Assembly (NCBI GenBank): GCA_016288655.1
Contig: JAEEKX010000034.1
Span: forward strand, 31,845-95,844
From: Bacteroidales bacterium
Lineage (GTDB): Bacteria > Bacteroidota > Bacteroidia > Bacteroidales > WCHB1-69
Direction of reading: 5' to 3'
DNA length: 64,000 nt
In this document: piece after piece, positions 10,201 through 20,600 of the stretch
Position numbering within the stretch: the stretch's first letter is position 1
Layout of the letters: every line of letters begins with the position of its first letter
Program-made: the position numbers and the translations under genes
Notes under the pieces: model-generated
Databases searched by the model: none
The model's input: the letters and a program-made list of their open reading frames with translations, nothing else
Told to the model about the DNA's origin: nothing

Positions 10201-12585
10201 CTATTCCTCCTCCAAGGCCTCCATGTCGATGCCGAACGACAACAGCGTCTTGCCCTTTGGGGTCTTTTTCTTGCCCAACGGCAGCACCTCTACACGGTCG
10301 GCGGCGACTCCCTGCGAGACCAGATGGCCGACGACCTGCTGGTTGCGGCGTTCGACGTTGGCTTCCACCTGCTGTCGAAGTTGCTCCACATCGTAGAGCG
10401 TCCGGCACTTCACCCGAATGTCGGCAGAGGTCGTGTCAGTCATACGGGAATTGACGTAGGAGACGAAAGCCCGCTGTGTCGGCTTGATCTCTTGAATCGC
10501 CTGGAAGTCTTCCATGCCCAACTGCTTGCCAGGATGCTTCTGCAAATAGAAATCGCGCTTGGCGTTGAAGAGCGCATACTCGCTGATGTTCTCCTCCATG
10601 TCAACCGACTGTTGAATAGTGAGTCTCAACTCGGGTTTCTGTTGCATCGCCGCGGCGATCTTGTTCAGTCGGTCAGACGACTCGCTACCCAAACCCTGCG
10701 GATGGATATCATAGACCATGTCGGCGAACAGGTCGGGATCGCCGCCGATGGCCTTGACCAGGAAATCGACCGGCGCGGCCAGCACCTTCACGAAGAGGTT
10801 GGCCAACGTCTTGAAGATGATCTTACGATAGGAGAAGGTCGGGTCGTTGATGTTGCCCGAAACCGGCAAGTCAAGGCGGATATTGCCCTTGCGGTCGGTG
10901 AGCACATACACGCCCGCCCGCAGCGGGATGTTGTACTCCGGCTTCATCTCCTTGATCTTCTTATCCACCTGACAGTTGTATATATCGACCTTGTTCTGGC
11001 TGGCGATGACAGCATCCGTCAGCGTGTTGTCGCTCACGAACGACAGCACGCCGTCGGTGATCGGGTAGGCCATGTATTCAACACTGTAGGGCGAAGCCAA
11101 CGTCATGGGTACGTTGCTCAGGAAGACCCTAAGTTTCATATTCTCGAAGTCGGAAAGGCAACCCGACCAGTCGGCCATGAGTTTGCCGCCGTCACCGACG
11201 ACAGCCCCGAGTTTCACGGCGAGGGGACCGTCCAAGTCGAAGTTGGGCGCCTTCATGGAGATCTGCTTCACGGGGATTCGAACTTCCTGCCTCATGGTAT
11301 GGTCAATGTAGTTGAAGGAGGAGTTCTCCAAAGAAAGATCGTCGATGTGCAGGCGGAATTTGGAGCGAATGGCGGCGGTGTCAGTCGCGGCAGTGGTGTC
11401 AGTCGCGGCGATGTCATCGGACGTGGCCGACGTGTCGGTTCCCAAGAAAGTGTCGAGGTTGGTGTGGTCTCCGAACTGCTCGTAGTCGAAGTGGGCTCCC
11501 GAAACGGCGAACCGTTTCAAGTGGAAGTTGCCCGTCATCGTGTTGACCTCGGCAATGTCCAAATTCACTTGGCCGACTTGGGCCACGGGAGCGCCGCTCT
11601 TGTCGGTCATCGACAGGTTGGCGAACTTGGCCGTGCCCGTCGCCACCACATCGAGGATATGGTCGGTGTTGCCCTTCAGGTTGAGGTCGGTGGTGAGCCG
11701 CCCGCCGAAGTCGCGGATATTGAGGAACTGCCGCAAGTACGGAGTAATGGTATTCAGTTCAAAATCAGTAAGTTTCACCGACAGGTCATACTCACTGCTA
11801 CGCATGCCGTAGAGAAGTTTCACCTTCAGCCCGCCGCCGTCGGCGAACTTCAGGTCAAGTCCGAGGTCGGTGTCTTCGGTGCTGAAGTAGATGCGCGGGA
11901 CCTTCACGGCCAGTTGTCGCAGGTCGAACTTGCTGCCCACCGAGGAGTCGCGATAGACCACACTCCCTTTCGAAACGGTGATGTTCCGCAAATCGACGGT
12001 CCAACTGCTCGGCTCGTCATCGTCGTCATCATCGTCCTTGTAAAATTCGATGATGTCGGTGAAGTTGAATCTCCCGGGCGACTGAATCACCTCAACGGAA
12101 GGGTTTTCCAGAGTTATCTCACTGATATACACCGTCTTTCCCAGCAATCTCCAAAGCGACATATTGACATAAAGGCGATCGAAGGCGACGAAGGTGTCGC
12201 GATCGTTCTGTTCCAGTCCCACGAATCCCTCCATCTCGACGCTGCCACGGAAGAGGTTGATATTCAAGTCTTCCATGGTAACCACACGGCCGCAGATCTG
12301 TTTGCTGTATTTCTCGATGACCCAATGGGCGATGGGCGAAATGAAGATGGCGAGGAGGAGGAAGAGTGCAACGAGGGAGCCGACGATCCAAAGGAGCACT
12401 TTGGTGATGCGTCGGAGCGGCTTCCTACGCTTCTTCGCTTTTCCGGCGGAGGCGTCGGGGGCCGTTTCCTCGGGTTGCGGGGCGGCCTGCCGAGGCGCAG
12501 ACTCGGTGGTGGTGTTTTCTACTTTCGGCTCTTCCACAAGGGGCGCCGGAGTTCCTTCTACTTCTTCCATCTCTTTCATGGACAA
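10201..12585 (-). CDS. DUF748/AsmA-like inner-membrane protein
   Basis: Single N-terminal TM, long beta-rich repeats with AsmA-like LRQFLNIRDFGGRLTTDLNLKG, DUF748-like C-terminus, poly-Asp DDDDDDD segment. Confidence 0.75.
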   Translation of the reverse strand: MSMKEMEEVEGTPAPLVEEPKVENTTTESAPRQAAPQPEETAPDASAGKAKKRRKPLRRITKVLLWIVGSLVALFLLLAIFISPIAHWVIEKYSKQICGRVVTMEDLNINLFRGSVEMEGFVGLEQNDRDTFVAFDRLYVNMSLWRLLGKTVYISEITLENPSVEVIQSPGRFNFTDIIEFYKDDDDDDDEPSSWTVDLRNITVSKGSVVYRDSSVGSKFDLRQLAVKVPRIYFSTEDTDLGLDLKFADGGGLKVKLLYGMRSSEYDLSVKLTDFELNTITPYLRQFLNIRDFGGRLTTDLNLKGNTDHILDVVATGTAKFANLSMTDKSGAPVAQVGQVNLDIAEVNTMTGNFHLKRFAVSGAHFDYEQFGDHTNLDTFLGTDTSATSDDIAATDTTAATDTAAIRSKFRLHIDDLSLENSSFNYIDHTMRQEVRIPVKQISMKAPNFDLDGPLAVKLGAVVGDGGKLMADWSGCLSDFENMKLRVFLSNVPMTLASPYSVEYMAYPITDGVLSFVSDNTLTDAVIASQNKVDIYNCQVDKKIKEMKPEYNIPLRAGVYVLTDRKGNIRLDLPVSGNINDPTFSYRKIIFKTLANLFVKVLAAPVDFLVKAIGGDPDLFADMVYDIHPQGLGSESSDRLNKIAAAMQQKPELRLTIQQSVDMEENISEYALFNAKRDFYLQKHPGKQLGMEDFQAIQEIKPTQRAFVSYVNSRMTDTTSADIRVKCRTLYDVEQLRQQVEANVERRNQQVVGHLVSQGVAADRVEVLPLGKKKTPKGKTLLSFGIDMEALEEE

Positions 12586-12589
12586 GGGA

Positions 12590-13432
12590 TTAATCTATGG
12601 CACTAAATTTCAAACTCAGGTCCAGACTGCGGATCTGGTGGGTGAGCGCGCCGACGGAGATGTAATCGACGCCAGTCTCGGCATATTGGCGCAGGGTCTC
12701 GTCGGTGATGCCGCCGGAGGCCTCTGTCTCGCAGCGGCCGTCGATCAGCTGCACGGCCTCGCGGCACTGATCGACCGTGAAGTTGTCGAGCATGATGCGA
12801 TCCACGCCGCCGTGGGCAAGCACGCGCCGCACGTCGTCGAGCGACCGCGTCTCCACCTCAATCTTCAGGTTCAACCCCTTGGCTTTCAGGTAGTCATGGG
12901 TCTTGTCAATGGCCTGCTCGATGCCGCCGGCGAAGTCGATGTGATTATCCTTCAGCATGATCATGTCGAAAAGCCCGAAGCGGTGGTTGGAGGCGCCGCC
13001 GACCTTCACAGCGTACTTCTCGAAGTAGCGCATGTTGGGGGTGGTCTTGCGGGTGTCGAGGATAGTGGTGCGGGTGCCCTTCACCAGGTCGGCGTAATGG
13101 CGCGCGCTGGTGGCGATGCCGCTCATGCGTTGCATAAAGTTGAGCACAGTGCGCTCGGCGGTGAGCATGCTCCGCGCCGGCCCGCGCAGGATGAAGACGA
13201 TGTCGCCCCGGCGGATCTCGTCGCCGTCGTGCATCAACTGTTCCATCTCGATGGCGGGATCGACGATGCGGATGACCTGCTTGGCCACCTCCACGCCGGC
13301 GAGGATGCCCTCCTGTTTCACCAACAGTTTCATCTGTCCGCGGCGATCCGCGGGGATGCAAGCCAACGAGGAGTGGTCGCCATCGCCCACATCTTCCAAA
13401 ATACTCTGTCTGATAATCTCTTCCTGATTCAT
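12590..13432 (-). CDS. nadC: Nicotinate-nucleotide diphosphorylase (carboxylating)
   Basis: EDVGDGDHSS, NFMQRMSGIAT, DTRKTTPNMRYFEKYAVKVGGASNHRFGLFDMIMLKDNHI, ASGGIT. Confidence 0.96.
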   Translation of the reverse strand: MNQEEIIRQSILEDVGDGDHSSLACIPADRRGQMKLLVKQEGILAGVEVAKQVIRIVDPAIEMEQLMHDGDEIRRGDIVFILRGPARSMLTAERTVLNFMQRMSGIATSARHYADLVKGTRTTILDTRKTTPNMRYFEKYAVKVGGASNHRFGLFDMIMLKDNHIDFAGGIEQAIDKTHDYLKAKGLNLKIEVETRSLDDVRRVLAHGGVDRIMLDNFTVDQCREAVQLIDGRCETEASGGITDETLRQYAETGVDYISVGALTHQIRSLDLSLKFSAID

Positions 13433-13442
13433 GTATATAGGA

Positions 13443-13925
13443 TTAATTTTCCTTATCTGCCTTGAAGCGAAGCACTTCCACTTCCTTCTTGGTTCCGTCT
13501 TTCAGTGTCTTCTCCGCCCGGATGATCAACATATCCTTGACAATAACGTAGGTGGTGCGCTCGGATTGAAGCGCGGAGATGAAATCGTACTCCAACTCCA
13601 TGGCATTGCAGAGGCGCTTGGTGGAGCCATCGTATTTGAAGCTGATCTTGCCGCTCCGATTGGCGTAAAATGTGCCGAAGAAGGAGTTGCACCCTAAACA
13701 CCCTGTCATCCGATCGCCAGAGAAGATGATGTAGGGAACTTCAGGAGCGTCTTTCAACGGCTCCGAGTTCAGACTGACGAGCACCCACTTGGTCTCCCGA
13801 AGCGGAGTGTCCGATTCCTGCGCCGCCGTAGCAGATTCGGCGGTGCCGTCCGCGGTTGCCTTGGTCGTGTGACAGCCGCATGCACAGAGAGAAACGACAG
13901 CGAAAAGCAATAAGATTTTTTTCAT
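13443..13925 (-). CDS. META-domain (HslJ-like) lipoprotein
   Basis: Lipobox-like SLCACGC; TKWVLVSLNSEPLK...MTGCLGCNSFFGTF META-type motif. Confidence 0.8.
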   Translation of the reverse strand: MKKILLLFAVVSLCACGCHTTKATADGTAESATAAQESDTPLRETKWVLVSLNSEPLKDAPEVPYIIFSGDRMTGCLGCNSFFGTFYANRSGKISFKYDGSTKRLCNAMELEYDFISALQSERTTYVIVKDMLIIRAEKTLKDGTKKEVEVLRFKADKEN

Positions 13926-13971
13926 TTCCTTGATTTTTTTAGCGTTGCGAATACAATGCGATTAGCGGCTG

Positions 13972-13979
13972 CAAAGTTA
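13972..13979 (-). promoter_or_regulatory. -7 box TAACTTTG upstream of the META lipoprotein gene
   Basis: Reverse complement TAACTTTGCAGCCGC. Confidence 0.55.
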
Positions 13980-14056
13980 CACGATTTTCTTAAAAATAAG
14001 GTTATCAAAAAATAATATTTTTGCAAAATAAACCATTTTATTCAAAATAAATCATG

Positions 14057-14064
14057 TAATTTTG
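14057..14064 (+). promoter_or_regulatory. -7 box TAATTTTG
   Basis: TAATTTTGCAGAC about 28 nt before the ATG at 14092. Confidence 0.5.
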
Positions 14065-14091
14065 CAGACTATAAATCAAAATCATACCACA

Positions 14092-14814
14092 ATGAAAAAA
14101 CTGGTACTTTCTATTTTGGCAATGGCCTTCACAATGACCGCTTTCTCACAGGGCATCAACTTGTTATATCATAACGCCCCCGTAGGCGACACCCTCAACT
14201 TCTATTGCACCAACATGGAAGACGAGAATCAGTTAGACCTGATTGTGCAGAACAACACGTCGGATTCGGTCTATTTGAGGGTCGTCAAGGATGTAGTGAG
14301 TGAGCTGGACGGTTCCTACAACACCTTCTGCATGGGCAACTGCTACGATCCGTCGGTGACGACTTCGCCCATCACCTTGAACTTAGCCCCGGGTGAGAGT
14401 TCCGACCCCTCAACGCTTCACTTCATTTACTACCCTGGCAACCAATACGGCACCACTACCGTCGTCTATAGCTTCACCGACGAGAGAAGCGAATCCGCCA
14501 CGGTCGTGGTCAATTACATCACTCTGTCGGAAGGCATCGACAACCACGTTGTCAACGCCAAGGCCTTCAACGCCTATCCGAACCCGGCCACCTCGCAGGT
14601 GACCGTTCAGTACGACCTGTCCAACTGGCAGCCCGGCGACAAGAGCCGCCTCGTCGTCACCAGTCTGGTCGGCAACCAGGTGCGTGCCACCAACCTCTCC
14701 GGTGCCACTGGCCGTGCCACCCTCGACATCTCCGACCTCGTCGCCGGCATCTACTTCTACTCCCTTGAAGTCAACGGCCAGGTTGTCACCACAAAAAAAC
14801 TTATCGTCAAGTAA
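14092..14814 (+). CDS. Small secreted protein with T9SS C-terminal sorting domain
   Basis: Starts MKKLVLSILAMAFTMTAFSQ (second Met of the listed ORF, better signal peptide). C-terminal FNAYPNPATSQVTVQYDLS...VAGIYFYSLEVNGQVVTTKKLIVK. Confidence 0.82.
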   Translation: MKKLVLSILAMAFTMTAFSQGINLLYHNAPVGDTLNFYCTNMEDENQLDLIVQNNTSDSVYLRVVKDVVSELDGSYNTFCMGNCYDPSVTTSPITLNLAPGESSDPSTLHFIYYPGNQYGTTTVVYSFTDERSESATVVVNYITLSEGIDNHVVNAKAFNAYPNPATSQVTVQYDLSNWQPGDKSRLVVTSLVGNQVRATNLSGATGRATLDISDLVAGIYFYSLEVNGQVVTTKKLIVK

Positions 14815-14823
14815 ATCAAGGCC

Positions 14824-16587
14824 ATGGAAGTCACCAGACTCTTCGACCTCCTGCCCCATTATGCCATGCAATTCCCCCGTGAGGACGCGCTCAACGGGAA
14901 GGAGAATGGCATTTGGCGGCACTACGGCATCAAGCAATATGTATCCATCGTCAACAACATCAGTTACGGACTGATGCAGTTGGGCATCAAGAAGGGCGAC
15001 AAGATCGCGTCGGTCAGTTCCGGGCGTCCCGAGTGGAACTTCCTCGACATGGCCATCATGCAACTCGGCGCCATCCATGTGCCCATCTATCCCACCATCA
15101 GCGAGAGCGACTACAAGTTCATCCTGCATAACGCGGATGTGAAGATGGTATTCGTCTCCGGCTGGGACATCCTGCGCAAGATCGAGAACATCCTCTCTGA
15201 AATTCCGCAGTTGAAGGACAATGTATATACATTCCGAAACCTGCGCGGCTACCGCCATCTCAACGAGGTGATCGAATTGGGCATCGCCAACCCGAGTCCG
15301 CAGTATTTAGAGGACATCAAGGAGCGCATCTCGCCCGACGACGTGGCCACCATGATCTACACCTCCGGCACCACCGGCACCATGAAGGGCGTGCAACTCA
15401 CCCACACCAACATCATCGCCAACTTCAAGGCGATCCTGCCCATCGTGCCCACGCATGCGCAGACGAAAGTGTTGAGTTACCTGCCGTTGTGCCACATATA
15501 CGAGCGCATGATGATCTACGCCTGGCACTACCTCGGCATTCCCATCTACTATGCCGAGAGTCTCGGCACCATCGCCGCGGACCTGCAGGACGTGAAACCC
15601 ACCATCCTCACCACCGTGCCGCGTTTGTTGGAGAAGTTCTACGACCGCTTCGTGGCCACGGGCCGCAAGTTGCCGAAGAGCAAGAAGAAGATCTTCTTCT
15701 GGGCCGACGAGGTGGCCAGCCGATATGACATTGAGGGGCGCACCCGCAAGTACGACCGGCAGTTGCGCACGGCCCGGAGTCTGGTACTCAACAAGTTCAA
15801 GAATGCCTTGGGGGGCAAGATCGACGTCATCGTATCTGGTGGCGCGGCCATCCAGCCCCGTCTGTGCCGCATCTTCTGGGCGGCGGGCATGCCCGTGCTC
15901 GAGGGCTATGGCCTCACGGAGACCTCGCCTGTCATCGCCGTCAGCAGTTTCTTCAAGAACGGCATGAAGTTCGGAACGGTGGGTCAACCGCTGCCGGGCG
16001 CCGAGGTCAAGATCGGCGACGACGGCGAGATCCTCACCCGCGGCGCCTGCGTCACGCAGGGCTACTACAACCTGCCCGAGCAGACGAAGGAGGCCATCGA
16101 CGAGGAGGGCTGGTTCCACACCGGCGACATCGGCGAGTTTGAGCCGGAAGGACAGTTGAAGATCACCGGCCGCAAGAAGGAGATGTTCAAGACGGCCTTC
16201 GGCAAGTATGTCGTCCCCACGCAGGTGGAGGGCAAGTTCGCCGAGGACTCCCTGATCGACAACATCATGGTTGTGGGCGAGAACAAGAAATTCGCCGCCG
16301 CCCTCATCGTCCCCAACTTCGCCGACCTGCGTTCGTGGTGCGCCCGCAAGGGCATCACCTACACCACCAACGAGGAGATGGTGAAGCACCCCGACGTGCT
16401 CAAGAAATACAAGAAGGTGGCCGACAAGTGCAACGCCGAACTCAGCGAGACCGAGCGGGTGATGAAGTTCATCCTCATCGACTACGAGTGGGGTATCAGC
16501 ACGGGCGAACTCACCCCGACGCTCAAACTCAAGCGCCGTTTCATCGCAGAGAAATACGCCGACAAGATCGAAGAGCTGTTCGTGTAG
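14824..16587 (+). CDS. Long-chain fatty-acid--CoA ligase (AMP-dependent synthetase)
   Basis: MIYTSGTTGTMKGVQLTHTN; EGYGLTETSPVIAVS; GWFHTGDIGEFEPEGQLKITGRKKEMFKTAFGKYV. Confidence 0.94.
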   Translation: MEVTRLFDLLPHYAMQFPREDALNGKENGIWRHYGIKQYVSIVNNISYGLMQLGIKKGDKIASVSSGRPEWNFLDMAIMQLGAIHVPIYPTISESDYKFILHNADVKMVFVSGWDILRKIENILSEIPQLKDNVYTFRNLRGYRHLNEVIELGIANPSPQYLEDIKERISPDDVATMIYTSGTTGTMKGVQLTHTNIIANFKAILPIVPTHAQTKVLSYLPLCHIYERMMIYAWHYLGIPIYYAESLGTIAADLQDVKPTILTTVPRLLEKFYDRFVATGRKLPKSKKKIFFWADEVASRYDIEGRTRKYDRQLRTARSLVLNKFKNALGGKIDVIVSGGAAIQPRLCRIFWAAGMPVLEGYGLTETSPVIAVSSFFKNGMKFGTVGQPLPGAEVKIGDDGEILTRGACVTQGYYNLPEQTKEAIDEEGWFHTGDIGEFEPEGQLKITGRKKEMFKTAFGKYVVPTQVEGKFAEDSLIDNIMVVGENKKFAAALIVPNFADLRSWCARKGITYTTNEEMVKHPDVLKKYKKVADKCNAELSETERVMKFILIDYEWGISTGELTPTLKLKRRFIAEKYADKIEELFV

Positions 16588-16650
16588 GTGTGTGGAAGCC
16601 GGTGGCTTCCGAAGACACGCAAAATTATTAACTTGATATGAATGAGATTA

Positions 16651-17529
16651 TTAGCGCATACTGGTGCTTATAATCCCATCGTGGTAAAACTCTCCGTATT
16701 CATCGCGTATCCATGTGACCGTATGGCCTTCCAACCTTCCCCGAATATACGAATAACTTATCTCCTCTTCCGTCTCCTTCTCCATGTTCACGTCAACAAT
16801 GCCGTTGGTCCGCAGGATCACATTTGTGATTTTCATCCCGTCGGCCTTGACTTGTCTCAGCAGTTTGTCGCTGTTGGTCAGACCGGCAAGCCAGGAATAG
16901 GACATCTCCTTTCCTGGATACTCTTGCAAATCCCCATTGTCATCCACATATAAATAATAGGTATAGTAGCAACGTCCCACGGTCATACGGGCGTTTTTAT
17001 CATACATCATATTCAAGTCAGTTGTTACGCAGGTGTACTCTCTATCCGCCAACCATTTCAGTGCGCCTGGGCTTTCGATTTCGGCAAGATTATCATTGCT
17101 GAACTTGTACAAGTAGTTGATAGCGCCGGGGCCGCCCCAACCGATGGAGAAAGAGAGCAGAGCTTCCGCACCATCCTTGGTTGAGAAGCGGTGCAACTCC
17201 ACATCTGAATACAAAAACCCAACGAGTCCCTCGTCTGTCAAACTTTCCACCTTTACATCGCCATTTATCCTGTGGACGAGGAACAGATAATACGTTTTGT
17301 CATCATCCTCCGAACTCGGGGTCATCACGACGGCAATGATCTCGCTCTTCCCGTCATAGTCAAAATCATCATAAAAGACCTTCCAATCATCAAAAGCAGC
17401 CAAAGTCTCTTTAGGAGCCGCCGCTTTCAATGCTTGGAGGAATTCCTTCTTCTGGGAAGTGGTGTTCTGGGCCGCACCGACCATTGTCAGCAACAAGAGA
17501 ACAACAATCAAGACACTTTTTCTCATCAT
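16651..17529 (-). CDS. Secreted hypothetical protein with DYDGKSE-type motif
   Basis: Signal peptide MMRKSVLIVVLLLLTMVGAAQ; start placed at 17529 because the upstream Met (17547) abuts a -7 box. DDFDYDGKSEI resembles EF-hand/FG-GAP-like loops. Confidence 0.65.
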   Translation of the reverse strand: MMRKSVLIVVLLLLTMVGAAQNTTSQKKEFLQALKAAAPKETLAAFDDWKVFYDDFDYDGKSEIIAVVMTPSSEDDDKTYYLFLVHRINGDVKVESLTDEGLVGFLYSDVELHRFSTKDGAEALLSFSIGWGGPGAINYLYKFSNDNLAEIESPGALKWLADREYTCVTTDLNMMYDKNARMTVGRCYYTYYLYVDDNGDLQEYPGKEMSYSWLAGLTNSDKLLRQVKADGMKITNVILRTNGIVDVNMEKETEEEISYSYIRGRLEGHTVTWIRDEYGEFYHDGIISTSMR

Positions 17530-17551
17530 GTTCGTTTTTTTTAACAACCTG

Positions 17552-17559
17552 CAAAATTA
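17552..17559 (-). promoter_or_regulatory. -7 box TAATTTTG
   Basis: Reverse complement TAATTTTGCAGG just upstream of 17529. Confidence 0.45.
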
Positions 17560-17643
17560 TAACTTTTGACGAAATCTATAAAATATTTTTACGGTCAGCA
17601 ATAAAAAAAAACATCAAAACATGCAACCAACTCCTCTCCCCAT

Positions 17644-17674
17644 AAAAAAAACCCCCAGGTTTCCCCAGGGGTTT
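17644..17674 (-). terminator. Intrinsic terminator of the giant gene
   Basis: Minus strand AAACCCCTGGG-GAAA-CCTGGGGGTTTTTTTT: 11-bp stem (two G-U pairs), GAAA tetraloop, T8 tract, starting about 20 nt after the stop codon. Confidence 0.88.
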
Positions 17675-17694
17675 GACTTTCGCAAATGCAGGAT

Positions 17695-20600
17695 TTACTT
17701 CGTAATGACCAGCTTCTGTGTCAGCACTTGGTCGGTCGTGCGGACGGTGACGAAATAGACGCCGGCGCTCCATTGAGCGACGTTGAGGTCAAGCGGAGTG
17801 CCTTCGGCCGGCAGTTCGACATCGTAGATCGTCTGGCCGTTCATGTCGGTGATGGTGCAACGGCTGTCGCGCAGTGATGTCTGGATGCGGACCACATCGC
17901 GGGCCGGGTTCGGATAGACCTGCAACGTGCTGCCATCCTCGAAGGCAGCCACGCCCATCGGCGCGCCCACACTCTCGATGGTGTAGTTCAACGTAGCAGA
18001 AGCCAACACGGTGTTCGTAGCGACAGCGTTCTTGCCACCGATGCGGTGCGTGCCATCCCATGTCAACGCCAGGTCGGAACCGCCCTGCATTGTCAGAAGG
18101 TCAAAGACGATCTTGTAGTTGCCCGGCTGGTGCCATGTGGCGTTGATGGTGGTATAGACATCATCGTCGGAGAGATAGTTCATGTAGAAGTAGTTGTAAT
18201 TGTACATCTGTGCAATCGAGAAGGTGTTGCCCGGGATGCTGCCCGAAGGATCAGTCACCGCGGCGCCGTAAGCGTTGTGCATCGAAGGCACATACGTGCT
18301 CATGTAGATGCTACCACTGTTGACGACATCGCTCAACGGCTCGTCATCGCGGAACAGCGTGTATCTGACCGCCACCTTGGCATTGGAATCGTAGTCGTTG
18401 TCATCGCAGGTGAGCGTGACGCTGGAAGCGGGTTCCGTGACATTGGTTTCCGACAACGTCAGCATCGGGTTGCCCAAGAGATCCTCATTCGTATTGCCGA
18501 TGGTGAAAGTGTACGAAGTGCTGGCGATAGCGGCAGCACCCTCCACGCTGTTCTTACCACCGATTCTGCGGGTGACGCCATCCTGCGTGTAGGTGATGGC
18601 CAGATCCGTGCCATTCTCCTCCGGCATCAACTCGAACACCATGGTGTAAGTGCCTGGGACGGTGAAGTCGTAAGACACCGTATTCTGGCGGCGGTTGAGG
18701 AAGTGCAGATAGAAGAAGTCGTAATGGGTATTGCCGATGAGGCAGTTGCTGGACGGGATATTGCCCTGTCCGGCCGTGATGTAGCCGCCCAGGTTGCCGC
18801 CGTTGAAGTCTGTACCTACATTCATCGTCCCTCCACATTCTGTTGCGATGGCATCCACAAGCACATTTTGCTGCGTGGCCGGATCGAGACGATAGAGCGA
18901 GTAGTTGATGGATACCTTCGTCTCAGGATCGAGGGTGTTGGCAAATGCCCTCACCTCGAAGCTGTTGTCGTCAATGGCCTCTGCCGTGATGAACGCCTCA
19001 CCGTTGTACGGGTCGATGATCGTCAGCGTGAAGGTCACCAGACTGTCGCAGTAGCCGTTCGGGTCGGGAACATTCACCTCATAAGTGCCGGCAGTTTCGT
19101 ACTGCGCACCGTTATAGACGAACGGCAGGTCAGTCACATCCACGGTCACCTCGAAGGTGCGGGCATGACGTTCGTGCACATTCAGCATCAAGGTGTAGAT
19201 GGTGTCGCACTCCTCACCGGAGACGGTCCAAGTGTACGTGTCTTCAGCGCTGTACTCCTCTCCGTTCGGGGCGGTGTAGGTCTCGCCCTCGCAGATGTCG
19301 GCTGTCAGTTCCACAGTCGGATTGTCGAGCGTGGTGATGCCGAACTGCTGTACATTGACGCAGGCGCCGGAATAGACGCTCACCATCATCGAAGACTCGA
19401 AGTCATCGCGCGTAAGCGCCAACTCCATGCCTTCACCGGCCAAATCGTTGTTGACATACCAACGGATGCTGTCAACAACCTGGTTGTTGGTCTCGATTAC
19501 CAGCAGCGTCTCGTCGATGTTGGCGCAGACCTCCGTACCCATGATCTCCACCTCAGGCATCTCGTCGAAATGGACGGTGACGAGACGGATGCTGTCGCAG
19601 CCAGTAGTCTCCTGCGTATAGCGCACCTCGATGGTCGTATCGCCATAGAGGAGGAATTGCTGGTCATTTTCCTCATAGGAAGCCGGCCAATACAAGGGAG
19701 CGCACAAGCTCACACTCGCCTGGGAATAGGCGGTCGGAAGGATGTGGAGCCGCAGTTCGGTGATGCTGTCGCAGCTAAATTCGGTTTCATCGTAGTTATA
19801 GACGACGACCTCATTCATCTGCTGCGTCTGTCCGCGGAGCGTCTCGATAGAGTCGGCACTGAGGAGGAACCCGTGACCTTGATAGCCGTAGCCCTCGCAC
19901 ACCTCATCCTCCACAGTGGCGAAGCCCACGACGGCGTTGTAGGCCGGATGGACCGTCAGCGTAAGATGGGCGGTGTGGATGCCACAGTAGGAACGTCCCA
20001 GTTCGACGATGGTGTCAACGATGCCGACCGTCTGGGTCTTGGCTGCCTCCACGTCGAAAATCTCGTCCATGTAGGGCTCGCCTTGGCAGACCTCGGCCTC
20101 GTACTCATCCACACGGTCAACTGGCAGCATCGTCAGTTCGATGGAGTCGGATGCAACGCAGACCACGTCATCATAATACTGGGAAACTGCAGGATAGACA
20201 ACACTACCCGTAACATAGACGGTCAGGTCGGAGGTGATCGTCAGCATCGGGTTGTCGCCGACGAGCGTGTCAATACTCCAGGTGTACTCTTCCGCGCCCG
20301 AAGCCGACAGCGGGATGGCGACGCCCTCGCAAACCATGGTGGTCGGAGCGGCGAGTTCAACCTGCGGCAACGGCTTCACGAAGAGGGTCAAGGTCACCGT
20401 GCTGTCGCAACCGGCGGCCGTCTGACCGGCAAGGGTGAAGACAGCGCGGTCGCTGTTGGCAGCCATCTGGGCGATGGTGTCGGCCGACAGGTCGAAGTTG
20501 TTGTCGGCGTAAGGTTCACCAGCGCAGAGGTAGGCGGTGTCATAGAGCGCATACTCCGGATTCACATGCAAGGTGAAGGTGACGACGGTATCATAGATAT

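Noticed and set aside
9586-12606. 1006-aa plus-strand ORF antisense to sdaA and the DUF748 gene
   Set aside because: Codon-register antisense artefact over two well-supported genes; no recognisable protein features.
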